The position numbers and the translations under genes are program-made. Below, in pieces: positions 50,056-59,989 of a stretch of DNA of 64,000 bases (within the stretch, counting starts at the first letter, position 1; every line of letters starts with the position of its first letter). The notes beneath the pieces were generated by a model. It saw only the letters and a list, made by a program, of their open reading frames with translations, was not told the origin of the DNA and searched no databases. The stretch lies in contig NW_005202428.1 of assembly GCF_000372725.1 (NCBI RefSeq), forward strand, positions 2,598,873 through 2,662,872, in the 5' to 3' direction. Source of the DNA: Emiliania huxleyi CCMP1516 (Eukaryota; Haptophyta; Isochrysidales; Noelaerhabdaceae).

Positions 50056-51103
50056 TCAGAGCACAAGGAATCTGTTTTCCGCATCTAGAATTCCGGCCGT
50101 GGCGGCGGCGGCGGCGGCGGCGGTGGGGATGGCGGCGGCTTGGCGGCGCGCGAGCGTCTCCAGGCCTGCTCTGACGCGGGGCGGCGCGTGCGGCGCCCAG
50201 CGGTGGAGCAGCCGCAGCAGCGGGGTGGAGAGGTGCGGGTGTGCGCGGCGTGCGCCCGCGAAGGCAGTGCAGACCTCGAGCAGCGTGAGCTGGTCGGGCA
50301 CGGACACGGCGAAGGCGACGTGCGCGGTGGCGGTGAGCTCCCTGCGGGTGGCAGGGAGGGCGGCCGCCGAGGGGCAGTGTGCGCAGCGGTGCTGCGCAGC
50401 GGCGTGGGTGCGGGTGCGCTCCACTGCCCTCTGCTACCCTCTGCTACCCTCTGCTACCCTCTCACCACGATGCGGCAGACGGGGAGGCGCGCAGGAGCTC
50501 GAGCGCCGCGGTGAGGGCAGAGTAGACTGCAGCCACGGCCTCCTCGCCGGACCGCCTACGCATCTGCCTCGCGGGGGCAGCCGCTTCAGCCGGCGTCGCC
50601 GTTGACGTCTGTCCCGCAGCCTCAGCCGCTGCCTCTGCCGCCGCCTCCGCCGCCGCCGGCTCCGCCGCTTTCTTTGCCGCGCTCTCTGCGGGGCTGCCGG
50701 GTGCCACCGTCTCGCTGCCGTCGCCCTGCGACGGCGAGCTGCTGGCGACGGCGGCCGGGTCGCATGGCCTGTTGTCAGCTCCGCGCCAAGTGCCGCTGCC
50801 GTCCCGCCAGGCAGCGCGGTGCTCGCTGTCGCCGAGCCGGCAGGCGGGAGGCTGCTGTCCAGGCGCGACGCCGCGCAGCAGCGGCAGCAGACGAGGTGGC
50901 GTAGCCAGCAGCAGACGCTCCCACAGCAGCGCTGAGTGCCAAGCCGCTTGGCTCTCCCTCTCCAGCCACGGCTCCCACGCCGCCGCAGCGGCACCGCGTG
51001 CAGGCATGAGGGAGAGCGGCGTCACCGCTGGCTGCCACGGCGACCATGCGAGGAGCAGCCCAACCGAGAGCCCACCGATGAAGTAGTGGGACTCGCTCGG
51101 CAT
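50056..51103 (-). CDS. Hypothetical membrane protein, Ala-rich
   Basis: Not recognised. Starts MPSESHYFIGGLSVGLLLAW with one N-terminal TM helix, then LLWERLLLATPPRLLPLLRG, an Ala/Glu-rich low-complexity linker (~50560-50700) and a helical end (DQLTLLEVCTAFAGARRAHP; TPLLRLLHRWAPHAPPRVRA) ending at 50056. A very short intron made of 3-4 AGAGGGTAGC units (from ~50472 down to ~50436) joins SPSAASW to AVERTRTH. The downstream oxygenase starts about 100 bp further on the same strand; the two could be one transcript. Confidence 0.5.
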
Positions 51104-51377
51104 CCTGGGCGGCGCGGCGGCCAGAAGAAGAAACCGTAGCCCTTCCAGGTGAAGGTGGTGCTGAGCTTCTTAGTTAGTCAAAAACAGTTCCGCGTACGAC
51201 GGCGTGTACACACCTCACCGTATAAGCCCCACATACTCAGGCCGTCCAAAAAGCCCAGCACAGCACGAACATACTGTAATGTGTAATCAACCGCCGGGGC
51301 ACTCTCTCCGCCTCTCCGAGGAGCCCACGAGGTGCAGCGCCTCGCTCCCGCCTCCGCGCCTGAGTCACGGCCCTGGC

Positions 51378-53673
51378 TCAGGGCTCTGCTCTGCAGACGA
51401 TCTGATAATCCACGTCGCAGTCCGGCGGAACCGTGGGCAGGAGCGAGGCGCTCACGTTCGCAGCCGCGCCTTGCTCGGCGGCGGCGGCGGCTGGCGGCGC
51501 CTCGCCGCTCGCCTCGCCGCTCGAGCGCCGCGCCCGCCGCCTGCGCGCCGCGTCGAGGCGCTGCTCGACGCCCTCCATCACCACCGGCCCCGTCCCCGCG
51601 GCGCAGAGCAGCGGCAGCACGAGCTCGTAGCCGCGCGTGAGCTCGAAGAGGAGGAGCGCCTGGAGAGGAGCGGCATGCGTTCAGAGAGAGCAGGCTGTGA
51701 CCAAGGTCGCGACTTCGAGGAGGAGGAGCGCCGACGTGAGCGGCGCGCCAAAGACGCTCGACAGGAAGGCGGCGCCGCCGACCATGGCGAAGGTGGGCGC
51801 GTTTGCCACGGAGGTTGCGCCAGCGAGGGCGGGCACGGCGGAGGCGAGGAGGGCGAGGGCCCGCGCGGCCGCCTGGGGGCACGGGACGACGACCTTCAAG
51901 GAGGTGTCTGTGTGAGGTGTCTGGGAGGTGTCCGGGAGGTGAGTGGGAGGTGTCGGGGAGGAGAGTGTCCAGGGAGTGTCCTGCACCCGGTGGTACACAA
52001 CTCCGAGGGAGGAAGAGAAGAGAAGAGAAGAGAAGAGAAGAGAAGCTCCACCTGGTGGTACACAACTCCGAGGGAGGAAGAGAAGAGAAGAGAAGAGAAG
52101 AGAAGAGAAGAGAAGAGAAGCTCCACCTGGTGGTACACAACTCCGAGGGAGGCGCCGAGGAGGAGGGAGGGGGCGAAGGTGCCGCCGACGAGCCCGCTCG
52201 CCACGCAGCCGGAGGTGGCGACCAGCTTGGCGACCAGCAGGCCGGCGCCAGGCAGGGCGGGGCCGCCGCCCGCCGCAGCGCCGGCGAGGGGCGAGCCGAG
52301 CGCGGCGTTGAGCGTGGCGGCGCTCAGCGGCAGCGACTGCACGATCGCGTCCAGGGTGGCGTAGCCCGAGAAGAGGACCTGCGGGGCGGCGGAGGGGGAG
52401 GGCCTCGCGGGGAGGGCGTGGCGGAGCCCGCCTCGCGCGGTGAGGCGACCTGCGGGAAGGCGAGGCCGATCGCCCCGCAGCAGAGGCCGCCGAGGGCGGG
52501 GCGCGCCATCGGCGGGACGGCGCGGAGGGGCCCTCCGCCCCCGGCGCCGTCGTCCACGAAGAGGGCGCGGAGCGCGGCGGTGGTGCGCTTGAAGGCGAGC
52601 GCGGTCACCCCCGCGACCGCGCCGAGCCCCGCGTAGACGGGCAGGGCGGTCCAGCGCAGCCGGACGGGCCAGCCTCCCGGAGGGAGGGCGTGTCCGCTGC
52701 CGAGCACCTCCTGCGCAACGACCGCTGAGACGAGGCTCGAGAGGACGACGCCGGAGATGGCGGTGCGGGACTTTGCGTCCAGCTCTGCAGAGTCGCGCCT
52801 CGCCTCCAGCTCCGACACGGACCCGACCTCGGACGCAGAGCCGACGCCAAGCGCGTCCGCCTCGCCGCCGCCCCCGCCGCCCTCGTCCACCGCAGACCGC
52901 ACCGCCGCCGCCACAATCTCGAGCGCGAAAAAGACGCCGGCGAGGGGCGCGTTGAAGCCGGCCGCGACACCGGCCGCCGCCCCCACCGCGAGCATCTGCC
53001 TCGACCTCCTCTGCAGGTGCGCCGCGCCCTTCCAGCCCCGCCTCGCCGCCACCGACCCGACCAGGCGGGCGACGCCGCAGCCGATCTCGACCGAGGGACC
53101 CTCGGGGCCGAGCGAGTTGCCGCTGCCGAGGGTAACCGCCGAAGCCGCCGCTCGTGTCGCAAAGGCGGCCGTCCGGAGTGGCACCCCCGACTCGACCTCG
53201 GCCACGTGCTCCGCAAGGCCGGGGCCGAACCGTCCGCCCGGGCTCAGCGCCCGCAAGACGGCGACGGCGACCCCGCCGACCGCGGGCAGCAGCAGCATGG
53301 CCGCGCCGCGACGGGCGCCGCAGCCGGTCCACCCCGCGGTCGTGTCTGCTCCAAACAGCGCCACCGCGCACGCGACGATGCTCAGCTTGAAGCCGGACAC
53401 CGCGGCGCCGGTGCAGGCGCCCGTTGCGGCAGAGGCGGCGAGGAAGCGAGAGCGCGAGGAGAGCGACGTGGCGTCCTCCTCCTGGTCACGGACCGCAGCC
53501 AGCGGCGCCGCTCTTGCCGGCACCGAGGTCCGGAATGGGCACCGCCGGTGGGGTGGAGCTGGTGCCGCAAGAGGAGCCTCCGACCAAAGCCGAGGATGCG
53601 AGCTCATGGGTGCGTATGAGGCGGCTGAGGTGGCAGCCAGGAGGGAAAGGGAGAGCCGCGACATTGTGTGCAT
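51378..53673 (-). CDS. CLC-family chloride channel/antiporter, plastid CLC-e-like
   Basis: Exons: 53673-52450, 52378-52127, 51872-51732, 51659-51378. The N-terminus (MSRLSLSLLAATSAASYAP) looks like a transit peptide. Signatures: GSGNSLGPEGPSVEIG (selectivity and gating-Glu region), AGFNAPLAGVFFALE, LVGGTFAPSLLLGASLG, and FAMVGGAAFLSSVFGAPLTS|ALLLFELTRGYELVLPLL. The GPEGPSVEIG form is that of plant CLC-e/f proteins. No CBS domain follows; the C-terminus is short and Ala-rich. Intron 1 is GT-AG; intron 2 (52126-51873) carries extra tandem copies of the exon/donor border; intron 3 (51731-51660) is GC-AG and begins with a near copy of the next exon. Confidence 0.88.
51989..52152. repeat. Triplicated exon-donor border with (AGAAG)n spacers
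   Basis: TGGTACACAACTCCGAGGGA occurs three times (at ~51990, ~52050 and ~52130), separated by AGAAG pentamer arrays. The most 3' (plus-strand) copy is the real CLC exon end; the others lie in the intron and repeat the donor. Confidence 0.9.
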
Positions 53674-53742
53674 ACCGGTGCGGCACTCGCGCGAGCGAGC
53701 GAGCGAGCCGAAAAAGAAACAGAAAAAAAACAGCCCCTTGCG

Positions 53743-53825
53743 GTGGCGGCGTGCCGTCCTCCCATCCCTCCCTTGGGTTGTCTGTTTTCTTTATTTTTTA
53801 GAAAGAACGAAAACAGACAACCCAA
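53743..53825 (+). repeat. Family A repeat with its own inverted half
   Basis: GTGGCGGCGTGCCGTCCTCC through TTGGGTTGTCTGTTTTC, immediately followed by AAAACAGACAACCCAA, giving a hairpin of about 16 bp arms. Confidence 0.85.
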
Positions 53826-54439
53826 ACGAGGCATAGGGGAGGAGGACAGGGTCCCCACCTGCACGAGCAGGATTTTGGAAGGACGATCAGGGGGACAGGT
53901 GGGCTTCTCCCTTCTTCGCGCACGTCTTCGAGGCACACCTCTCGTCATTGCCACAGCATGTCGTTCCTCGCACCGTACCCACGCGACGGCACCAGCTGAC
54001 CGAGATCGCGCTCCCTGACGGCTGCCGCGTGCCTTACGGGGGCGGCTCACGGCGCGCTCAACAAGTCATCCGAGGGCGGACTGCTGTTACGCTCGACGAG
54101 TTGCGACGCCGCTCTAGCAGCTCGAGTTCAAACGCGAGGCGACCATCGTCTCCGCCGAGCTCGACGACGAGGCGGCCGTTATTATCTCCTTCCTGCCCTC
54201 GGAGGGCTGCGGCGGCGGTGAGAGTCGGCGGCGCGCTCCCGATGACAAATATTCGCCTCACAGTCCAACACGGCTGCTTACACGCCCAGCCGTGCTCTGG
54301 TGCGTCGCTATCTTTGGCCGCACGGACCATACCACACCCCGGAAAAAGTTGGAACCCAGCGCGCCTTGGCTGCTTGGTCATTTGTGAGGATTCGCCGCCT
54401 CGCTTGGACCGGCGAGCGCACACGGCCGATCTCCGCCCG

Positions 54440-55752
54440 ATGCCGGCGCAGCGCACCGTTCCTACCAGCTCGCAGTCACGAAACAGCGAGAGCGGCGCGC
54501 CGGCCGCGGCGGCGAGCGCGCCGCCGCTCCGGCCACTCATCAAGGTCGCTCTGCTCGGCGACAGCCAGGTCGGCAAGACGTCACTGATGAACCGGTTCAT
54601 CGAGGGCACGTTCGACGACACGGAGCTGCAGACGCAGGGCGTCAACTTCATGGAGAAGACGGTCAGCATCCGCGGGCACGAGGTCACGTTTTCGATCTGG
54701 GACATCGGAGGCCACAAAGACTTTGAGTCGATGCTGCCGCTCGCGTGCAACGACGCGGCGGCGATGCTGCTGCTTTTCGACCTCTCCAAGCCGGAGACGC
54801 TCGACCGGATCCGGGTCTGGCACCAGAAGGCACGAGAGCGAAACAAGTTCGCTACGCCCGTCCTGGTCGGCTGCAAGTTTGACCTCATGCTCGAGGCGTC
54901 AGCCCTCTTTGCCCCGCCCCGCTCCGCCCTCTCCGAGCGACACGAGCTCCCGCCGCCCGCCTCCCCGGCAGGCGCCGCTGGAGGAGCAGCGGCACATTGT
55001 GCAGATGAGCCACCAGTTCGCAAAGGCGCGCCACCGCTCCGCACCACTCCGCACCTCTCTCTCACCGCACCCGGCGATGTCCGCGCCGCGGCTCGCAGCG
55101 CTTCCAGCAACACGCGTTGCGACCTGCCACCCCTTCCCAGGCCATCAACGCGCCGCTCGTCTTTTGCGCGCCGTCGGTGCCGATCAACGTGACCAACGTC
55201 TTCAAGGTCCGGCCCCCCCACCCTCCCCTTCCTGCTCCTCTCCCGCCCGGCGGGCTCTCTCTCCCCTCCCTGGCGTGCTCTCTCTCTCTGTCTCCGTTCC
55301 CTCGACCCCCCCCCCCCCCCCCTCCCCCATCCCCAGGTCATCCTCATCTCTCTCTTCGGCCTCGAGCCCGCAGTCCCGCAGCTCACCCGGCTGGGCGAGC
55401 CCCTCCTCCTCTACGCCGGAGGCGACCCTCCCACCCTCCCACCCTCGCCTCAACACCCTTCCCTCCCCTCCCTCCCATCTCGCCGCCCTCCCATCCCTCG
55501 CCTCCACTCGCCGCCGAGCCGCCCCGCCGCAACCACACCACCAACACACGTCTCCCCTCAGGCGAGCTCGACCTCGACTCGGTGGCGGAGCCGCCGCCGC
55601 CGCTGCTGCCGCGCAGCAATGGTGGCGCCTCACCCCTCGCCGATGTCGCCGGCATGGCGCCCGCTTCGCTCCGCTCGAACTCGTTCGGCGGCGGGCACGC
55701 CGGCGCAGAAAAGACGTGGGGCGCCTCGTCGGGCGCGTCTCTTGGCGTGTGA
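54440..55752 (+). CDS. Tem1/Spg1-type small GTPase
   Basis: Ras-superfamily GTPase of the Tem1/Spg1 group (mitotic exit/septation signalling in fungi). From ATG 54440: P-loop GDSQVGKT (40-47), TQGVNFMEKTV, WDIGGHKDFESMLPLACNDA with DIGG in place of DxxG, LLLFDLSKPETLDRI and VGCKFDL (145-148 CKFD instead of NKxD), then QMSHQFAK|AINAPLVFCAP and VPINVTNVFK|VILISLFGLEP. Exons: 54440-54895, 54972-55025, 55141-55206, 55337-55421, 55562-55752. Three introns are GC-AG and one is GT-AG. The C-terminus is Pro/Ser-rich without a CAAX box, as in Tem1/Spg1. Confidence 0.88.
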
Positions 55753-56057
55753 GAGTGTGTGTCCTGAGAGTGTCACAGTCACCTGGGAGCTTATGACCTG
55801 GGAACTATATGTGTATGTCAGTGCGCCTATGCTCATGTCACATGTGTGGTCTCCTTCCCCCTTTTCTCGGCACAGGCACCGCCCACCCACCTCGAGCCAC
55901 CCACGCCCACGCGCACCCCAGCACACCCCCCACCACCAAACTAGAACGCGAACGGCGGCGTTTTGCTCGTCCCCTGGCCTGTGGGGTTCTCGTGCGGTCG
56001 TGGACGTGCGGTATGAGAGTTGACGTGAGACACCGTATGCACTAGCACATGCGACAT

Positions 56058-56118
56058 GCACATGACAACATGGACATGGACATGGACATGGACATGGACA
56101 TGGACATGGACATGGGCA
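56058..56118 (+). repeat. (ACATGG)n microsatellite
   Basis: About nine hexamers ACATGG. A (CA)n run lies at ~56263-56280. Both are in the 0.85-kb intergenic stretch 55753-56608, which otherwise holds nothing recognisable. Confidence 0.9.
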
Positions 56119-56608
56119 TGGCTGTGCGCGGCCGCGCGCGAGGCCCGAGCAAATCGCCGACGAAAAGGAAAGATGTCGCGCAAGCCTCTCTCTCAGCACT
56201 GCCACTGCGCACTGGCACGACAAAGGGCGTGGACTGGCGCATACTAGTACACACATCGGCACACACACACACACACACACCAACAAAGAGAAGCGGAAGA
56301 AATTAATTGAAGAAAATAGGCGAAGCTCGAAGGACGCTGGACGGGCGGGAAGTAAGTCGGGACAGACGTACGTTGAAGAATATGTATTGGCGGGGACGCA
56401 AAGATGGGACGGAGGGTGGATAGTGTTGCCAACAACTTTGCCAACAACATACCTGATACATGATTACTTTCCGGCCACAAACCTACACATTTTGCCGGCG
56501 CCGCGTTTCCGAGGACGAGTCGGGAATAGGAAATTGGACAAATTTGGGTGGCCGTCATGTCGACGAATTCGTCGACGCGGCAGCAGCACCCGCAAAGGAA
56601 GCCGCGAC

Positions 56609-58194
56609 ATGACGGTCGCTCGTGCGCTGTGTATCGCCGCTACCTTTGCGGGTGCTGCTGCCGCGTCGCGTAGACTGCAGCTGCGCGCGACCAGCGTTTG
56701 TTCGACAGCAGCCAACAGTGCAAGCTGGTGCGCGGCCCGCGCATTGGAGAATGAGGCCCGAGATTGAGCCAAGCTCAGCCGCGGCAACGCCCTCCTGCAG
56801 GGGGGGAGGCACCCCGAGTGCCACGATGAGCTCGACCGACGGCACGTATTCGGCCTCCTACTGCGTCGACGGCGACTATTCGACGTCAGCGACCTTTTGC
56901 AAGAGCAACTATGAGTCAGACGCTTGGATCGAGATCGTCACCGAGCAAGCCTCAGGCGGGACACCCATCAACCACGTGATCCTCTACACAGATGATTCGG
57001 GCAAGAGCGATCTCGACGGCACGATTTCTGTGTACGTGTCCAGCAGCTCCATGGCAGGGAGTCCTGACTCGAGCTACCTTTGCTACAACGCCACTTGGAC
57101 CGGGCTGGAGGACGCAAACGAGCTAACGTCTTCGTCTCTCTCTCTCGGCCGTACGGCTCGACGAGGCTCTCCGCTCTGAGTCCACCCCCGCCCTCTTGCA
57201 GGTTTACGGACTGCGAGATCGACGTCTCGTCGGCAGCAAATTGCTACACCCTGATCGTGTTGGGCGGTGACCGCTTGCCCGCCGGTGGCCCGTGCTCGCC
57301 GTTGCCGTCCACACCCCACTCCATGATGGTGCTGTGCCGCTAGGCTCAAATCGCCGCATCAATCTCGCAGAGGCGGCCGTGTGCTACAGCGACTCTCCAC
57401 CTCCTCCCCCGCTGCCAAACCCACCTCCTCCCGCAACCCCCGTCGGCGCCGAGCAAGACCCCCACATCGCCTTTGCTGGAGGCGGGCGCGCCGACTTTCG
57501 AGGCCACGACGGCAGCTACTACGCCTTCCTCTCGGCTCCTGGAGCTCAGGTCAACGTCAAGACGGAGGATGCCACCTTCAAGCTGCACGACGCGCGGCTG
57601 GTTGTTGACGGCTCATTCATCACCGAGGTCCACGTGATCGCGGTCGTGGGCGGATGGAAGAAGAAGGCGTTCACGTCGTCGTTTTGGGGTGCCGCTCTCA
57701 ACGAGTTCAACACCGGGCACGGCTTTGTGAACGGCTCGTGCGGCTACCACGGCGGTTTTGCCATGCTGGTGGCCCACTCGAGGCGGTGCGAGGAGGCGGT
57801 GACCCGCGTCAAATATTCCTCCGCCACCATCTCTCTGCGCGGCTGGCAGATAGCCATTCGCGGCAATCACGTGTACGGCCGAGTGAGCGGCCCGACGCAC
57901 CGGCTAGACGTCTCCTTCGCCGCCAGCAGCGGCGCGGCCTCTCGCGACGCGCCCCATGGCTTAGTGGGCCAGTCCTTCCTCTCGGAAAAGCGGCGCTCGG
58001 GGAAGCTCGACGCGTACCCAGCGTCCGGCCGGATCGCGACCAGCGCGCAGGCGGAGGGTGCGATCGAGGGCTCGGCGGCCATGTACGAGGTGGCCTCCTC
58101 GCACGCCACCAGGTTTGCCTTCTCTCGATTCGATGCGGAGCCCGGCCTAGAGCCCGGCGAGGCACGTTCCGCGCCGGGAGCCGGCATCATGTGA
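56609..58194 (+). CDS. Secreted protein with F5/8C-like and vWD-like domains
   Basis: Starts MTVARALCIAATFAGAAAAS, a signal peptide. A second exon block reads YSASYCVDGDYSTSATFC, ESDAWIEIVTEQ, INHVILYTDDSGKSD and TISVYVSSSSMAGSP, like a galactose-binding F5/8C fold; the join between signal exon and this block (~56750-56800) is unresolved because the frame shifts. A GC-AG intron (57122-57201) joins DANE|FTDCEIDVSSAANCYTL; a GT-AG intron (57267-57343) joins VLGG|SNRRINLAEAAVCYSD. A Pro linker then leads to DPHIAFAGGGRADFRGHDGS, FVNGSCG and APHGLVGQSF, a vWD-like module common in algal extracellular proteins. Probably cell-surface or matrix; no TM is visible. Confidence 0.65.
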
Positions 58195-58210
58195 GGCCAC
58201 GGAAATTCTA

Positions 58211-58262
58211 AGAAAAAAGAAAGAAAGGAAACAGAGAGCCCATGGGAGGGATGGGAGGACGT
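58211..58262 (-). repeat. Family A repeat, diverged copy
   Basis: AAGAAAAAAGAAAGAAAGGA then AACAGAGAGCCCATGGGAGG and GATGGGAGGAC: same layout with substitutions, just after the stop of the secreted protein. Confidence 0.8.
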
Positions 58263-58360
58263 CATTCTCTGCTTGTTTTGCGGATGGCAGAATTCTTTTT
58301 CACGAGGTGTGCACACCTGTGTTAGTGCCAGTGCGCGCCAGTCCCGTGCCCCCAGTATGT

Positions 58361-58424
58361 AAGAAAGAAAGAAAACAGACAACCCAAGGGAGGGATGGGA
58401 GGACGGCACGCCGCCACCACACAG
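58361..58424 (-). repeat. Family A repeat, full-length copy
   Basis: AAGAAAGAAAGAAAACAGAC to CGGCACGCCGCCACCACACA; reverse complement of 1511-1574 with very few differences. Confidence 0.9.
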
Positions 58425-58951
58425 GGATTTTAAGGAGAGAAGTGCGGTGCTAGCCGTCGCCCACCCTTGGGCGTCCGCCTCTTCCTTCGCAGTTTCTCGC
58501 CAATTCTCGCAGCGACCTTCATGCCACCTCGCGTTCTTCCCACTCTCGTCCTCGTTCTCTCCCGTGCCCAGTGTCGTGCAACCGCGTCCGACTTCTTTTT
58601 CAGAGCCCCGTGCCTAGTGTCGTGCGAGCCACTTGGAGCACTTGGAGTGCAGTCGGTAACCTCACATCCAGGGCCGGGGAGCTAAGAAGCGTACCCAGCG
58701 GGCCGGATGATCGGCATCGGGCTACGGGCTAGAGAGCCCTGACCCCTAGGGGGGTGCGCGTTCGCAGGGAAAGGGCTGTAAAGTAAACACGGGTCCCCGA
58801 GGGTTAGCTCTGCGCTCCGGGTTTCCCCTAGCAGCGGAACGCCCCCTCAGCTCTACTCGGGGCTAGTAGACACCAGACACTATAGCACGACAACACACAC
58901 ATTCCTCACTGACATCACCGCTCGGAACCCCCCGCTCCGCGCACGGTCTCC
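58425..58951. other. Intergenic, no gene recognised
   Basis: Contains CCGTGCCCAGTGTCGTGC (from ~58561) repeated as CCGTGCCTAGTGTCGTGC (from ~58608), but no supported gene. Confidence 0.5.
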
Positions 58952-59983
58952 TCACCCCCACTCCGAGGGGGGCCCTCCCTCCCCTCGGTCCTCCCTCCTG
59001 TTCGCCTTCCGATGGTTACGCGACGACTGTGGGGCCCGACCTCCCCTCCTAGCCTTCTTTGGCCGCGGCCCCGCCGCCGTTTCGTCCTCTCTGCCCGATC
59101 CCGCTGACTCCGCCTCCGGCGACCCCGCTCCCGACTCCCTGGGCGAGGACGGTGGCATTGGGTCGCACCCACTTCCACCCCCGGAAGGTCGAGCCCGCTC
59201 TCCCTGGTCGACGAGTCGCGCCCGCACCCGCGGCCTCTCTATCGTCCTCGGCTCGCCCCCCCCCACCGCCGGCTCCTCTTCAGGCTCGGGGAGGCGTGGC
59301 CCTGCTCCCTGTCGAAGATCACGGTGGTCCGGCTGCCACTGCGACGGGCCTTCCCCCGGTGAGCTCGTACGTCCCGACTCCACTCGCAGAGGCCGCGTCA
59401 GCTCATCTCTCGCCTCCTCCGACAGCTGACCCCAAGCCCCCCCTGGGGCCCTCCGGCCTCGGCCTTCCGGCTCGCCGGCGGGCCCGTTATCGTATTGCGG
59501 CAACTCCCCTCCCCCAGCTCCTCCTCCCGGGTACTCCAACCTCTGGCGGGGCGGTTCCGGATCCCCCAGGGTATTCCGAGCGGGTCCATACGGTGGCGGC
59601 CCCGTCGGCGGCGGGGGCGGAGGCGGTGGCGGGGGTGGCGGGTACGGTGACGGCCCTCGCGGCCGTAACGCCTGGTGTGGAGCCGCTGGGGCGGCCCCAC
59701 GACCCTGCAGCCATTCCAGCGGCGGGGGCGGAGGTGGTAGTGTGGGTGGCGGAAACGGTGGCGGCATTGGCGGCCGCACCGCCTGGTGTGGAGCCCCAGC
59801 GGCGGCCCCTCGACCCAGCGGTCGCTCCAGCCGCGGGGGCGGAGGCGGTGGTGGTGGGGGCGGGCCTGGTGGCGGTGCCGGCAGCCGCAACGCCTGGAGC
59901 GGGGCCTTGGGGGCGGCCCCCTGCCCCTGCCGTCGTTCCAGCCGCGCTTCCGCGCGGCTTGTCGGCCCAAAATTCTTTTTCAA
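58952..59983 (-). CDS. Pro-rich repeat protein (hypothetical)
   Basis: 343 aa from MKKNFGPTSRAEARLERRQG. The N-terminal half contains three repeats of the pattern GxGAAxxAPxQALR followed by Pro runs; the C-terminal half is charged and ends in a basic stretch (PRPKKARRGGRAPQSSRNHR), a possible nuclear signal. The opposite strand is also open, so the coding strand is not certain; the Lys/Arg-rich end favours minus. Its ATG lies only 6 bp from the divergent SCC2 ATG. Could be a Gag-like or structural protein; no family recognised. Confidence 0.4.
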   Translation of the reverse strand: MKKNFGPTSRAEARLERRQGQGAAPKAPLQALRLPAPPPGPPPPPPPPPPRLERPLGRGAAAGAPHQAVRPPMPPPFPPPTLPPPPPPLEWLQGRGAAPAAPHQALRPRGPSPYPPPPPPPPPPPPTGPPPYGPARNTLGDPEPPRQRLEYPGGGAGGGELPQYDNGPAGEPEGRGRRAPGGAWGQLSEEARDELTRPLRVESGRTSSPGEGPSQWQPDHRDLRQGAGPRLPEPEEEPAVGGGEPRTIERPRVRARLVDQGERARPSGGGSGCDPMPPSSPRESGAGSPEAESAGSGREDETAAGPRPKKARRGGRAPQSSRNHRKANRREDRGEGGPPSEWG

Positions 59984-59989
59984 GCGGCC

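Noticed and set aside
58680..58910. Possible structured RNA or rRNA fragment
   Set aside because: GC-rich with some pairing potential, but I could not match it to any rRNA, tRNA or snRNA signature.
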